A stretch of 64,000 nucleotides of DNA from Streptococcus oralis (GTDB taxonomy: Bacteria > Bacillota > Bacilli > Lactobacillales > Streptococcaceae), in the NCBI RefSeq assembly GCF_023611505.1, contig NZ_CP097843.1:682001-746000 (forward strand), given 5' to 3'. The position numbers were made by a program, and so were the translations under genes. Positions 1 to 9,800 of this stretch are shown here, one piece after another. The first letter of the stretch is position 1, and the number at the start of each line of letters is the position of its first letter. Below the pieces are notes generated by a model. It saw only the letters and a program-made list of their open reading frames with translations, made no database searches and was not told the origin of the DNA.

Positions 1-1
1 A

Positions 2-58
2 ATAGGTCATGCGTCCAGTTTGATATTTTGGCAGAGTCTGGTCGGGTTTTATGATTGA
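2..58 (+). CDS. C-terminal end of an upstream gene (partial)
   Basis: A frame open from the window edge ends in tyrosine, aspartate and a TGA stop at 56-58, with a plausible protein-like tail (reading GHASSLIFWQSLVGFYD). It stops 18 nt before the next start, at normal operon spacing. Another frame is also open to base 54, so the assignment is weak. No function can be given from 18 residues. Confidence 0.3.
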   Translation: MGHASSLIFWQSLVGFYD

Positions 59-76
59 AAATAGAAGGAGCAGGTC

Positions 77-514
77 ATGGAATTTATTGTAGCTGAGGAA
101 GGGATTCCTCAAAATATCGGATGTCACGGAGCCCTGATTGCCTATTATGGCAGTGAGATAGAATTTCATTATGAAACCGTTCCACCACACGGTGATGAGA
201 TTTTTTCTGCCAAGTTGCCTTTGTTGGGGCTTGATCTGCCCTTTTGGATCTATGGGAGAAATCTCATATTTTTAGATGCTTACTACCTATTAGCAGAAAC
301 AGTTAAGAAAGGGACTTGGAATCCCATAACGAGCATGCTCATCAACATTCATACGGGGGAATACGCCAGCCTAGACCACTGGTACAATCATATATCTATT
401 GAGCAAAACGGTCTTGAGTTGAAAAATGATTATGATGGACAAGTCCTGACTTTGAAAACGGTTGACAAACTTCATTGGCTTGCCCTAGATGCTGAATCAG
501 AAGAAAGGAACTAA
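77..514 (+). CDS. Hypothetical protein, 145 aa, first of an immunity-type cluster
   Basis: I do not recognise this protein. It is a small soluble protein with no signal peptide or membrane segment, rich in Tyr, Trp and His, and acidic at the C-terminus. The start is set by the ribosome site AGAAGGAG at 62-69. Its stop lies 2 nt before the ankyrin gene, so the two are surely cotranscribed. The neighbours (ankyrin, SUKH) belong to families common as immunity proteins next to polymorphic toxins, so a role as an immunity protein is possible but is an inference from context only. Confidence 0.75.
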   Translation: MEFIVAEEGIPQNIGCHGALIAYYGSEIEFHYETVPPHGDEIFSAKLPLLGLDLPFWIYGRNLIFLDAYYLLAETVKKGTWNPITSMLINIHTGEYASLDHWYNHISIEQNGLELKNDYDGQVLTLKTVDKLHWLALDAESEERN

Positions 515-516
515 AA

Positions 517-1581
517 ATGGCAAAGAAAAGAGTTACATTACCAAAAGAGTTTAAGGATTTAATGGATGAAGGAAATATTGAAGCCCTTAAAGCAGTCTAT
601 GATCGTTGTGAATTAACCGCTCATGATGGAAGATTTAGCTTATGTACACCTCTGCATATGGGAGGAGTCCCGGATGAATTGGTTATCTGGCTGGTAGAAA
701 AGGGCCTAGATATCAATATCCCTGATTATTATGGAGCAACTCCTTTGTATCGTCAGGCAACCATGGGGAGAGATACTGTAAAACTCTTGCTCGAATTGGG
801 TGCAGACATTGAAAAAACCAATACCTATGGTGAGACACCCCTACATGTAGCAGCTGAGTTTTTCCATCCTAAGACTGTCAAACTTCTGATTGACAAAGGA
901 GCAGATGTTAATGCCAAAAATGATATGGGTAGAACTCCTCTAGCTTCAGTCTTGATGGTTTGTCGGGGGATTTATATTGCCCAAACAGCTGAAATTGCCA
1001 CCATGTTGGTAGAGGCGGGCGCTAAGAAAACTTCTGCTATGAAAGAAAAGGTTGAAAATATTGGTAAGGATTTTGAATTTCACAGAGAAGGTATCCATCC
1101 TGACTACATAGAGGCTGCAGATAAAGGCTTAACGAAGCTCTATGAGATATTTGATGTTAAGCCTGTAGCCAAACGAATAACCCACGATGGAGTTTCACCG
1201 ATTAAGCTAGTAGAAGGATCCTGGGAGGAACAATATGAGGAACTTTGGTCCTTCTTAATCCCTTCGAGTGGGCCAGCCAAAACTGTTCAGGGAGAAGCTA
1301 TCCGTATACCAGGCAGAGTTCGAGATGAACTGGATCGCAATGGTGGGGCCAACTGGGACAGAGACTATAGAAAAATGCTTCAAGCTCTCCCTCAATACCT
1401 GTCTTTAGGAAGCTCTCTTTCAGATCAAGAATTAGAAGAAATCAAGCAAGTCATTGCGCAAATCCACAGCAAAGAGAATGATGATGAAGCAAGTCTGGAC
1501 CGTCTCTGCCAATTTGCTCTTGCTTGGATTAAGCAAAATCCTAACCCCATTCATCTAGAAGAACCAAGTTATAATCGTTGA
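517..1581 (+). CDS. Ankyrin-repeat protein, 354 aa
   Basis: The N-terminal half holds about four ankyrin repeats (roughly residues 42-160), seen as recurring TPLH/TPLY starts and LLLELGADI / LLIDKGADVNAKN ends. The C-terminal half (about 165-354) has no family I recognise. There is no signal peptide, so it is cytoplasmic. Ankyrin repeats bind other proteins; in bacteria such genes often sit in toxin-immunity clusters. It follows the 145-aa gene after 2 nt and precedes a SUKH gene, which supports a joint role. The specific partner cannot be read from the sequence. Confidence 0.85.
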   Translation: MAKKRVTLPKEFKDLMDEGNIEALKAVYDRCELTAHDGRFSLCTPLHMGGVPDELVIWLVEKGLDINIPDYYGATPLYRQATMGRDTVKLLLELGADIEKTNTYGETPLHVAAEFFHPKTVKLLIDKGADVNAKNDMGRTPLASVLMVCRGIYIAQTAEIATMLVEAGAKKTSAMKEKVENIGKDFEFHREGIHPDYIEAADKGLTKLYEIFDVKPVAKRITHDGVSPIKLVEGSWEEQYEELWSFLIPSSGPAKTVQGEAIRIPGRVRDELDRNGGANWDRDYRKMLQALPQYLSLGSSLSDQELEEIKQVIAQIHSKENDDEASLDRLCQFALAWIKQNPNPIHLEEPSYNR

Positions 1582-1622
1582 AAGAAATTTTAAGCTAGTT
1601 AAAATAAAGAAATCATGGTGAA

Positions 1623-2213
1623 ATGATGCAACTAATTGACCAAGTTAAAAAAATAGAAACTTATATTTGTGAGTGTTTTGAAGACTGGGATTTGGATGAT
1701 CCTGTAGAGGAAGGATATCTGGAAGATTATCAGGGCATTTCTGGTGCTTCTGAGGAAGAGCTTCAAGCCTTTGAGGAAATATTTGGCATTCGTCTACCTA
1801 GTGACTTCAAAGAGCTCTATAGCTATAAAAATGGGAGTAAATACCTCTCTATTTTACCTTGTGTAATTGACCAGAGAGATTTGACTTTTTCTCTCATGAG
1901 TCTACAGGAAATTGAGACTTGTAAAAAGTACTTTCAAAATAGGGATGCTTTGTTAACAGAATTTCCCGACTATTTTTCTAGTCAAGACCTAGAAAACATG
2001 CGTGATAGTAGAATAAAGCCCTATCTTTTTAATAAAAAATGGCTTCCTTTTGCCCAGTATTGTGACTCTTGTTATCTTATGCTGGATTTTGATCCAGACC
2101 AGGAGGGTCAGGAAGGGCAGATTATTTGTTACATCCATGATCCTGATCAGGTGATCTATGCGGCTGAAAGCCTTACAAATCTGATTGAAGGGATAATGGA
2201 TGAGATCATATGA
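1623..2213 (+). CDS. SMI1/KNR4 (SUKH) family protein, 196 aa
   Basis: Residues about 40-70 carry the SUKH signature: an acidic helix beginning ASEEELQAFEEIFGIRLP followed by SDFKELYSYKNGS, which is the family's usual 'lPeDykeflk..NG' core. The rest is the expected alpha/beta domain. SUKH proteins of this size are mostly immunity proteins against nuclease or other toxins in contact-dependent systems. Start is uncertain between two adjacent ATGs (1623 and 1626), as the ribosome site is weak. The stop overlaps the next gene by 4 nt (ATGA). No toxin gene is visible in the window. Confidence 0.8.
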   Translation: MMQLIDQVKKIETYICECFEDWDLDDPVEEGYLEDYQGISGASEEELQAFEEIFGIRLPSDFKELYSYKNGSKYLSILPCVIDQRDLTFSLMSLQEIETCKKYFQNRDALLTEFPDYFSSQDLENMRDSRIKPYLFNKKWLPFAQYCDSCYLMLDFDPDQEGQEGQIICYIHDPDQVIYAAESLTNLIEGIMDEII

Positions 2214-2959
2214 ACGGACAAATGTATCAGATTGCCTGTATCGTGGCAGCAGCTAGGAAGGCTTTAAAAAGTGGTAAAGAAATATGCTATAAGCCTGAAA
2301 AATATACAAATAAGTTGAGCTTTCAAATTTTGCCGTCAGAAAAAGGGGAAGTTATAGAACTATCTGTATCTGATTGGTTTGAAAATCTTAAGGAAAAGGG
2401 TTTGAAGGACTTACAATTATTTTGCCCTATCTCAGTAAATGACAGAGGTATTTTAGGTTTTTCCAATACGACACAGAGTTCAATTCTCTGTTTTTATAAA
2501 GATGGGAAGGCAAGTTATTTCCTACCAAATTGGAAATCTGCTTCCGCAGGCAGGGGCTGGGATGTTACCTACACCGAGTATGAATGGGAAAGGTCTTCTC
2601 AAGACATTCCCCACTATGAAAATAATATCGAAGAATTTAAGGACATATTGGCTCGTATAGAAGATTTAGCAATTAAAATTGAATGTGACAACTTTGCCAA
2701 AGTCTTTCACTCTGCTAGAAACTTTTTGCTAGACCCAGAATCTGGTAAAGGACTGGCAGAACCTCAAATTCCACCGCAACATCTAAGCATATTTAGAGCT
2801 GCAAGTGCAGCGGATGTTTTTGGAGGAATGGGCTCCTGGAATGATGAACCTGGATGGCTGGCACAAGACAAGGGACTGGGTCAAGTATACGATGAACTTT
2901 CAGATCAATTGCTAAGAAATATTAGATCAGCCATTCTATTTGCCATCAACGAGTGGTGA
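2210..2959 (+). CDS. Hypothetical protein, 249 aa
   Basis: I do not recognise a family. It is a soluble, cytoplasmic protein with several Trp-rich segments (around 105-130 and 205-215) and a C-terminal helical stretch. The ATGA overlap with the SUKH gene means translational coupling, so it is very likely part of the same functional unit. The composition and position would suit another immunity-type or accessory protein, which is inference. There is no frameshift or truncation sign. Confidence 0.75.
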   Translation: MNGQMYQIACIVAAARKALKSGKEICYKPEKYTNKLSFQILPSEKGEVIELSVSDWFENLKEKGLKDLQLFCPISVNDRGILGFSNTTQSSILCFYKDGKASYFLPNWKSASAGRGWDVTYTEYEWERSSQDIPHYENNIEEFKDILARIEDLAIKIECDNFAKVFHSARNFLLDPESGKGLAEPQIPPQHLSIFRAASAADVFGGMGSWNDEPGWLAQDKGLGQVYDELSDQLLRNIRSAILFAINEW

Positions 2960-2977
2960 TGGATTAGGAGAGAGGAA

Positions 2978-3934
2978 ATGGGGAAGTTAAAGTTAAGTCT
3001 ATTGAATAAATGGGAACTAGACAAGGACTACAATAGTGTTTTCAATTCTGTCATGTTACCTGATGGTAGAGCCTTTGTCTTAACCAGTGAGAAAGAAGCT
3101 TGCAATCGCTACTGTCTGCTAGAAGTATCTCCTTTGGGTGTGAAGGAGATAGATGCTTGGTATTGTGACCATGTTTGGGAGGAAGAGCCTCTACTCTTTA
3201 CAGATGGACAAAATATTGGCATCATCAAGGCTGGCAAGGAAATAGTCTATTATACTGGTGATTTTTCTCATCCAGAAATCATTGCCATAAAGGATCCGCA
3301 AAGTATACTTCCTAAAAAGGCACAAGAGAGATATTTTCAAATCGTATCAGATAGCGACCAGATACCCGTGTGTTTTGAAAATCAAGTTTATACAAATCAG
3401 GCAAGAAACTTTGCCCTTTTAGAATTTGATCGAGAGAAAAAGCAGGCGAAGTGGACCACTTATTCGCATATTGATAAAAAAGAGTTAAATCACCACGACA
3501 CGAACTCAAGTTTTTGTCCTAAAATCGATAGTATGAAATCTTGGAAGCAAGAGCTCTATGCCTTTAGCTCTGGAGAAAGTCAAACCTCTGTCAATAAATG
3601 GGGCATGGACTATTATGCTCTTGTTAAAATCTCTAGTGATGGTCGTATTATCGAAAAGTTATTAGAATCTGAACATTTAAAGGCTTTAGGCAAAAAAGCT
3701 GGTGTCAATGGAATTTTTACGGATTCGCCTTATCTTATCCTGAGCCCCTTATTTAAGAATGATGACTGGAAGGGTAAGCAAAAGCTATTTTCTCTGGCAA
3801 CGAGAGAATGGTGCGATATAGCCTTGCCTAGAGGAATGAGTAAACACAAGCTTCAAAATATGACAGACAACTTTTGTTTAACCTTCCTTTACGACAGAGG
3901 ATTAAAAGAACTTGCCCTTTGTCGGATTGACTAG
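2978..3934 (+). CDS. Hypothetical protein, 318 aa, possibly beta-propeller-like
   Basis: I do not recognise a named family. The sequence has repeated short beta-type segments each ending in polar turns with Trp, Tyr and Asp, which could be a propeller-like fold, but no clear repeat unit can be defined. There is no signal peptide. The start at 2978 has a GAGAGGAAA ribosome site. It is the last gene of the co-directional run; a promoter for the next gene lies in the 196 nt that follow. Confidence 0.7.
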   Translation: MGKLKLSLLNKWELDKDYNSVFNSVMLPDGRAFVLTSEKEACNRYCLLEVSPLGVKEIDAWYCDHVWEEEPLLFTDGQNIGIIKAGKEIVYYTGDFSHPEIIAIKDPQSILPKKAQERYFQIVSDSDQIPVCFENQVYTNQARNFALLEFDREKKQAKWTTYSHIDKKELNHHDTNSSFCPKIDSMKSWKQELYAFSSGESQTSVNKWGMDYYALVKISSDGRIIEKLLESEHLKALGKKAGVNGIFTDSPYLILSPLFKNDDWKGKQKLFSLATREWCDIALPRGMSKHKLQNMTDNFCLTFLYDRGLKELALCRID

Positions 3935-4039
3935 GCTGTGAGGCTGAGTTTGGGAGCTTTTTATAGATAGGTGCTGAAATTTCTTGGTTAGTCTGCAATA
4001 TTTATTTTGAGGTGTTTTCTTGTCAAATTTGACCAAGTA

Positions 4040-4096
4040 TTGCAAATCGAATCTTAAAATAGTATACTAGAAATAGCAATTATGAAAACGTTTGCG
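4040..4096 (+). promoter_or_regulatory. Promoter with CcpA-type cre site for the GH13 enzyme
   Basis: The -35 box is TTGCAA (4040-4045), then 17 nt, then -10 TATACT (4063-4068). A cre-like site TGAAAACGTTTGCG lies at 4083-4096, just after the expected transcription start. A cre at this place normally means catabolite repression by CcpA. It fits one position short of the TGWAARCGYTWNCW consensus. Confidence 0.65.
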
Positions 4097-4130
4097 TTTT
4101 TGTTGATGATGATTATTTAGGAGACAAAAT

Positions 4131-5879
4131 ATGGAATTAACAGCCATTTATCATAGACCAGAATCAGAGTATGCTTATCTTTACAAAGAAGGTCAGCTAC
4201 ATATCCGAATCAGAACCAAGAAAAATGATGTCCAGCAAGTCATTTTACATTATGGAGATCCCTTTATCTTTATCGAGGATAAGTATGAAGCCAAGAAAGA
4301 AATGACTAAAGTAACTTCAGACGCCTTGTTTGATTATTGGCAGGTTACGGTCTCTGTTGATTTTGCACGGATTCAGTATCTCTTTGAACTCCTTGATGAG
4401 GAGAGTCAGGGTGTTTTCTACGGTGATAAGGGTTGTGTAGAACATACTCAAGAAAACTTGGATGCTGAAGGCAATGGCTTTAAGCTTCCTTATATTCACG
4501 AAATTGACGGTTGTCAAGTTCCTGACTGGGTTTCAAATACCGTTTGGTATCAGATTTTCCCAGAACGCTTTTCTAATGGAAATCCTAATCTAACTCCTGA
4601 TGGAGCTCGAGAGTGGGATTCTGCCATTGCGCCTAACAGGGATGATTTTTTTGGTGGAGACTTGCAAGGGATTATCGACCATCTGGACTATCTAAAAGAT
4701 TTGGGAATCACTGGACTTTATCTATGTCCGATTTTTGAAGCTACAACCAATCATAAGTACGATACGACGGATTATTTTGAAATCGACCGTCACTTTGGAG
4801 ACAAGGAAGTCTTTGCTACTCTAGTCGAGGAAGCTCACAAACGTGGTATCAAGATCATGCTAGATGCGGTATTTAATCATATTGGCGACCAGTCTGCCCA
4901 ATGGCAGGATGTTCTAAAAAATGGAGAAAAGTCACCTTATAAAGATTGGTTCCATATTCAAGAATTCCCAATTACAGAGGATAAACTGAAAAACGCGAGA
5001 GAACTACCTTATCATACCTTTGCCTTTGCTAGCTATATGCCTAAGTTAAATACAGCAAATCCTGAAGTCAAAGACTATCTTTTAAGTGTTGCGACCTACT
5101 GGATTGAGAATTTTGATATCGATGCTTGGCGTTTGGACGTTGCCAATGAAATTGACCATCAGTTCTGGAAAGATTTTAGAAAGGCAGTTCTCGCTAAAAA
5201 GCCTGATTTGTATATTTTAGGTGAAATCTGGCATACGTCTCAACCTTGGCTAAAAGGGGATGAGTTCCATGCTGTCATGAACTACCCGCTCTCTGAAAGT
5301 ATCAAGGATTATTTCTTGCGTCAGCATAAAAAGACAGAGCAGTTTATTTCAGAAATCAATAGCCAGTCAATGTACTACAAGCAACAAATCTCAGAAGTGA
5401 TGTTTAACCTTCTGGATTCTCACGATACAGAGCGTATCCTCACAACTGCCAAAGGCAATGTGCAACATGTCAAGGCTGCTTTAACCTTCCTCTACCTTCA
5501 AAAAGGGACTCCTTGTATCTATTACGGAACAGAGCTTGCATTAATAGGTGGACCAGATCCCGACTGCCGTCGTGTCATGCCTTGGGACCGTGTGTCTGGG
5601 GACAATGATATGCTGAATTTCATGAAGAAATTAATCAAGGTCCGTAAGGAAGTGGCAAATATGATTCAGCATGGTTCATATTGCTTGCAAGAAGTGAAAC
5701 CAGATGTTCTTGCTTTGAGCTGGAACTACCAAGGAAAAGAAGTTCAGGCAATCTTTAATCAGTCTAAAGAGAATTTTGTTTTAGAAAGAGACTCTGTTGA
5801 TTTAGCGAGTCATTGCCATCTTAAAGATGAACAAGAGGTTATCTTATCAGATGGATTTGTAGTTATTATTTCTGAGTAA
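4131..5879 (+). CDS. Neopullulanase/cyclomaltodextrinase-type GH13 enzyme, 582 aa
   Basis: Cytoplasmic alpha-glucan hydrolase acting on maltodextrins, cyclodextrins or pullulan fragments. An N-terminal CBM34-like domain (about 1-120) precedes the TIM barrel. All four GH13 regions are present: DAVFNH (region I), WRLDVANE with the nucleophile Asp (II), GEIWH with the acid Glu (III) and LLDSHDTE (IV). The length of 582 aa fits the neopullulanase/maltogenic amylase group (GH13_20). No signal peptide is seen. The cre site upstream implies carbon catabolite control. A SUKH gene follows after 14 nt, so the two may share a transcript. Exact substrate preference cannot be read. Confidence 0.88.
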   Translation: MELTAIYHRPESEYAYLYKEGQLHIRIRTKKNDVQQVILHYGDPFIFIEDKYEAKKEMTKVTSDALFDYWQVTVSVDFARIQYLFELLDEESQGVFYGDKGCVEHTQENLDAEGNGFKLPYIHEIDGCQVPDWVSNTVWYQIFPERFSNGNPNLTPDGAREWDSAIAPNRDDFFGGDLQGIIDHLDYLKDLGITGLYLCPIFEATTNHKYDTTDYFEIDRHFGDKEVFATLVEEAHKRGIKIMLDAVFNHIGDQSAQWQDVLKNGEKSPYKDWFHIQEFPITEDKLKNARELPYHTFAFASYMPKLNTANPEVKDYLLSVATYWIENFDIDAWRLDVANEIDHQFWKDFRKAVLAKKPDLYILGEIWHTSQPWLKGDEFHAVMNYPLSESIKDYFLRQHKKTEQFISEINSQSMYYKQQISEVMFNLLDSHDTERILTTAKGNVQHVKAALTFLYLQKGTPCIYYGTELALIGGPDPDCRRVMPWDRVSGDNDMLNFMKKLIKVRKEVANMIQHGSYCLQEVKPDVLALSWNYQGKEVQAIFNQSKENFVLERDSVDLASHCHLKDEQEVILSDGFVVIISE

Positions 5880-5893
5880 AAAGGATTAAAATA

Positions 5894-6451
5894 ATGGCAC
5901 TCAAGGAAGTTTATGAGTATTTTCGTCACTATGATAAGGAAACTTATCAGGTTGTCGCCTGCATGGGTAATGAACCATCGGAAGAAGATGTTCAGGATTT
6001 TGAAAATCAATACGGCATTCGTCTGCCAGAAGATTTCAGGGTATTCACCATGTCATCTCTGGGAGGTCTCTTTATGGAAGTCAGAGAAGAGCTATGGCCA
6101 AGAGCCAAGGCTTACGATGTAGCACCATTTTGGACCTTCTGTCGAGGTATTAAGGTCTTGGGAATTGCAAATGGCATCCCAGACTTCTTAGACATTCGTC
6201 TTAAAACCAAGGAATTACACGCTCTGGGCTTTGTGGATTATATTCCATTTCTGTCTATCATCGGGGATGGAGATGTGATTTTTTGCTTTGATAAGGACAA
6301 TCATATAGTAGCTCTAGATTGGTATAATAGTGGCGAAACTGAAGAGCTTGAATGTGATTTTTCAGGACTTTTACTCCATCAAATTGCAGAGCTAGAAGAA
6401 CGTAAAAATGAGATGGTCAAGCTTTTGGAAAAGGGGAAATCTAGTCAATAA
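5894..6451 (+). CDS. SMI1/KNR4 (SUKH) family protein, 185 aa
   Basis: A second SUKH protein. The signature is at about residues 27-55: SEEDVQDFENQYGIRLPEDF, followed by a hydrophobic core and the conserved later part with FLSIIGDGDVIFCFD. Immunity function is the usual role of such proteins in Firmicutes; this is family knowledge, not shown here. It starts 14 nt after the GH13 gene and is followed by a strong hairpin terminator at 6487. It is not a close copy of the other SUKH protein, since only the core motif is shared. Confidence 0.8.
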   Translation: MALKEVYEYFRHYDKETYQVVACMGNEPSEEDVQDFENQYGIRLPEDFRVFTMSSLGGLFMEVREELWPRAKAYDVAPFWTFCRGIKVLGIANGIPDFLDIRLKTKELHALGFVDYIPFLSIIGDGDVIFCFDKDNHIVALDWYNSGETEELECDFSGLLLHQIAELEERKNEMVKLLEKGKSSQ

Positions 6452-6486
6452 TCTATAAGGAAATATCAGTTTGATAGTCCGTAAAA

Positions 6487-6663
6487 GAGGTTGGGACAAA
6501 AAATCCCGACCTCACTTTTTATTAGCAATCAAACTTTGACGCAGTAGCTAATTGAACTTTTTGTTCGTCTTTTAGACTCCAAAAAGCTCCTAATCATCCT
6601 CGCGGGGCTGGGACTACGAAATCGAGACTTTGTCTATCTATTTCTGTCCCACCGCCTTTTTTT
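6487..6663. repeat. Intergenic element with two hairpin terminators
   Basis: The left part is a hairpin: GAGGTTGGGA (6487-6496) pairs with TCCCGACCTC (6504-6513) and is followed by ACTTTTTATT, so it works as a terminator for the upstream genes. The right end, GTCCCACCGCC (6646-6656) followed by seven T, can pair with GGCTGGGAC near 6605-6613. The two ends are also near-inverse of each other (GGTTGGGACA and TGTCCCACC), so the whole stretch may be a small repeated intergenic element of streptococci. No coding content is seen. Confidence 0.5.
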
Positions 6664-6759
6664 AGTAAAACCATTCATTAAATGTACATTCAGATTTTTA
6701 AACTTTTCTACTAATTATAGAAAAAACAATCAAAAATATGATTTTTTGTGTTTAGGGTA

Positions 6760-6844
6760 TTGAAATTCCCTATATTATTTTATAAAATAGGGGTAAAAGG
6801 CTATGAAAAAGTAATACGCTTATAAGAAAATGGAAGCGGTTACT
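6760..6844 (+). promoter_or_regulatory. bgaA promoter region with dyad and cre-like site
   Basis: A likely -35 TTGAAA (6760-6765) and -10 TAAAAT (6783-6788) are 17 nt apart. The -10 sits inside a 25-nt imperfect palindrome (6768-6792) with arms CCCTAT and ATAGGG, 20 of 25 positions symmetric, which looks like an operator. A cre-like TGGAAGCGGTTACT (6831-6844) directly precedes the ribosome site AAAGGAGG, so CcpA repression is likely. Confidence 0.5.
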
Positions 6845-6857
6845 AAAGGAGGATTTT

Positions 6858-9800
6858 ATGGAAAAAGGCCATTGGAATCGTAAAAGAGTCTACAGCATTC
6901 GTAAGTTTGCCGTAGGCGCTTGCTCTGTGATGATTGGAACCTGTACGGTTCTATTTGGAGGAAGTGTTGTTGGAGAATCACCAGTTTTCGCTGATGAAAC
7001 TCCTATCACCCGCACTGTGGAACAAGCAAAAGAGGAAAGTCCGGCAGTGGAGGAAAAAGAAGATCAAGCTGTAGCAGAGCACAAGGATGTTACAAGTGTC
7101 GACCAAAGTCAAGCTGCTCCAATTGAAGCAAGCAAGCCAGAGAAGAAAGAAGATGAACCTGTAGCTCCAAAAGAGGAGAAAGCGTCACTAAAACCTGAAG
7201 AAACAGCTCCAAAGGTAGAATCTCAAGCTTCAAGTCAAGAAAAGCCTGTCAAGGAAGATTTGAAAGCTGCGACAAATGAAGAAGTGAATCAAATGATTGA
7301 AGATAGAAAAGTGAATTTTAATCAAAATTGGCACTTTAAACTCAATGCGAATCCTAAAGAAGCTGTGAAATCAGATGCCGATGTATCAACATGGCAAAAA
7401 TTGGATCTCCCACACGACTGGAGTATCTTTAACGATTTTGACCATCAATCACCTGCCCAAAACGAAGGTGGACAGCTCAATGGTGGTGAAGCTTGGTATC
7501 GCAAGACCTTTAAACTTGATGAAAAAGATCTCAAGAAAAATGTTCGTGTGACCTTTGATGGCGTCTACATGGACTCTCAAGTCTATGTCAATGGCCAGTT
7601 AGTGGGACATTATCCAAATGGTTATAACCAGTTCTCATATGATATCACCAAATACCTTCACAAAGATGGTCGTGAGAATGTGATTGCTGTCCATGCTGTT
7701 AACAAACAACCAAGTAGCCGTTGGTACTCAGGAAGTGGTATTTACCGTGATGTGACCTTGCAAGTGACAGATAAGGTTCATGTTGAGAAAAATGGAACAA
7801 CTATCTTAACGCCAAAATTAGAACAACAGCAACATGGCAAGGTTGAAACTCATGTGACCAGCAAAATCGTCAATACAGACGATAAAGACCATGAGCTTGT
7901 GGCAGAATATCAAATTGTTGAACGTGGTGGTCAGGCCGTAACAGGCGTGGTTCGTACAGCAAGTCGTACCTTGAAAGCACATGAGTCAACAAGCCTAGAT
8001 GCTATTTTAGAAGTTGAAAAACCAAAACTCTGGACAGTTTTAAATGACAAACCTGCCTTGTATGAATTGATTACGCGAGTGTACCGCGATGGTCAATTGG
8101 TGGATGCTAAGAAGGATTTGTTTGGTTACCGTTACTATCACTGGACACCAAATGAAGGCTTCTCTTTGAATGGCGAACGCATTAAATTCCATGGTGTTTC
8201 CTTGCACCATGACCACGGAGCGCTTGGAGCAGAAGAAAACTATAAAGCAGAATACCGTCGTCTCAAACAAATGAAGGAGATGGGGGTTAACGCCATCCGT
8301 ACAACTCATAACCCTGCAAGTCCTCAAACCCTGCAAATCGCAGCAGAACTAGGCTTACTCGTTCAGGAAGAGGCCTTTGATACTTGGTATAATGGCAAGA
8401 AACCTTATGACTACGGACGTTTCTTTGAAAAAGATGCCACTCACCCAGAAGCAAGAAAAGGTGAAAAATGGTCTGACTACGATCTTCGTACCATGGTCGA
8501 AAGAGACAAAAATAACCCAGCTGTCTTCATGTGGTCAATTGGTAATGAAATCGGTGAAGCTAATGGGGATGCCCACTCTCTAGCAACTGTTAAACGTTTG
8601 GTAAAAGTTATCAAGGATGTTGATAAAACTCGTTACGTTACCATGGGAGCAGATAAGTTCCGTTTCGGTAATGGTAGTGGTGGACATGAGAAAATTGCTG
8701 ATGAACTGGATGCGGTTGGATTTAACTACTCAGAAGATAACTACAAGAAACTTCGTGCGAAACATCCAAACTGGTTGATTTACGGTTCAGAAACATCTTC
8801 AGCTACCCGTACACGTGGAAGTTACTATCGCCCTGAACAGGAATTGAAACATAGTAACGGACCTGAGCGTAATTACGAACAGTCTGACTATGGTAATGAC
8901 CGTGTTGGTTGGGGTAAAACTGCAACAGATTCATGGACTTTTGACCGTGACAATGCTGGCTATGCTGGACAATTTATCTGGACAGGTACAGATTATATCG
9001 GTGAGCCTACACCATGGCACAACCAAAACCAAACTCCTGTTAAGAGCTCTTACTTTGGTATTGTAGATACAGCGGGAATTCCAAAACATGACTTCTACCT
9101 CTACCAAAGCCAATGGGTTTCTGCTAAGAAGAAACCTATGGTGCACCTCCTTCCTCACTGGAACTGGGAAAATAGAGACTTGGCCTCTAAAGTAGAAGAT
9201 GCTCAAGGTAAGATTCCAGTTCGTGCTTACTCTAACGCTGCTAGCGTTGAATTGTTCTTGAACGGTCAATCTCTTGGAGTTAAGACCTTCAACAAAAAAC
9301 AAACCAGCGATGGTCGTACCTACCAAGAAGGTGCCAATGCTAAGGAACTCTATCTTGAGTGGAAGGTTGCTTACCAACCAGGTACCTTGGAAGCTGTAGC
9401 TCGCGATGAAGCTGGAAAAGAAATTGCACGTGATAAGATCATTACTGCAGGCCAACCAGCAGGAGTTCGCCTCGTCAAGGAAGAACACGCAATCGCCGCA
9501 GATGGAAAAGACTTGACCTACATCTACTACGAAATCGTTGACAGTGAAGGAAATGTTGTACCAACTGCAAATAATCTGGTTCGCTTCCAATTGCATGGAC
9601 AAGGTCAACTGGTCGGTGTCGATAATGGGGAACAAGCCAGCCGTGAACGCTATAAAGCACAACCAGATGGTTCTTGGATTCGCAGAGCCTTTAACGGTAA
9701 AGGGGTTGCCATTGTCAAATCAACTGAACAAGCAGGTAAATTCACACTAACAGCCCATTCTGATCTCTTGAAATCTAGTCAAGTAACGGTCTTTACTGGT

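Noticed and set aside
8931..9662. Long minus-strand frame of 243 aa inside bgaA
   Set aside because: Shadow frame in a strongly coding plus-strand gene; no ribosome site or protein-like composition.
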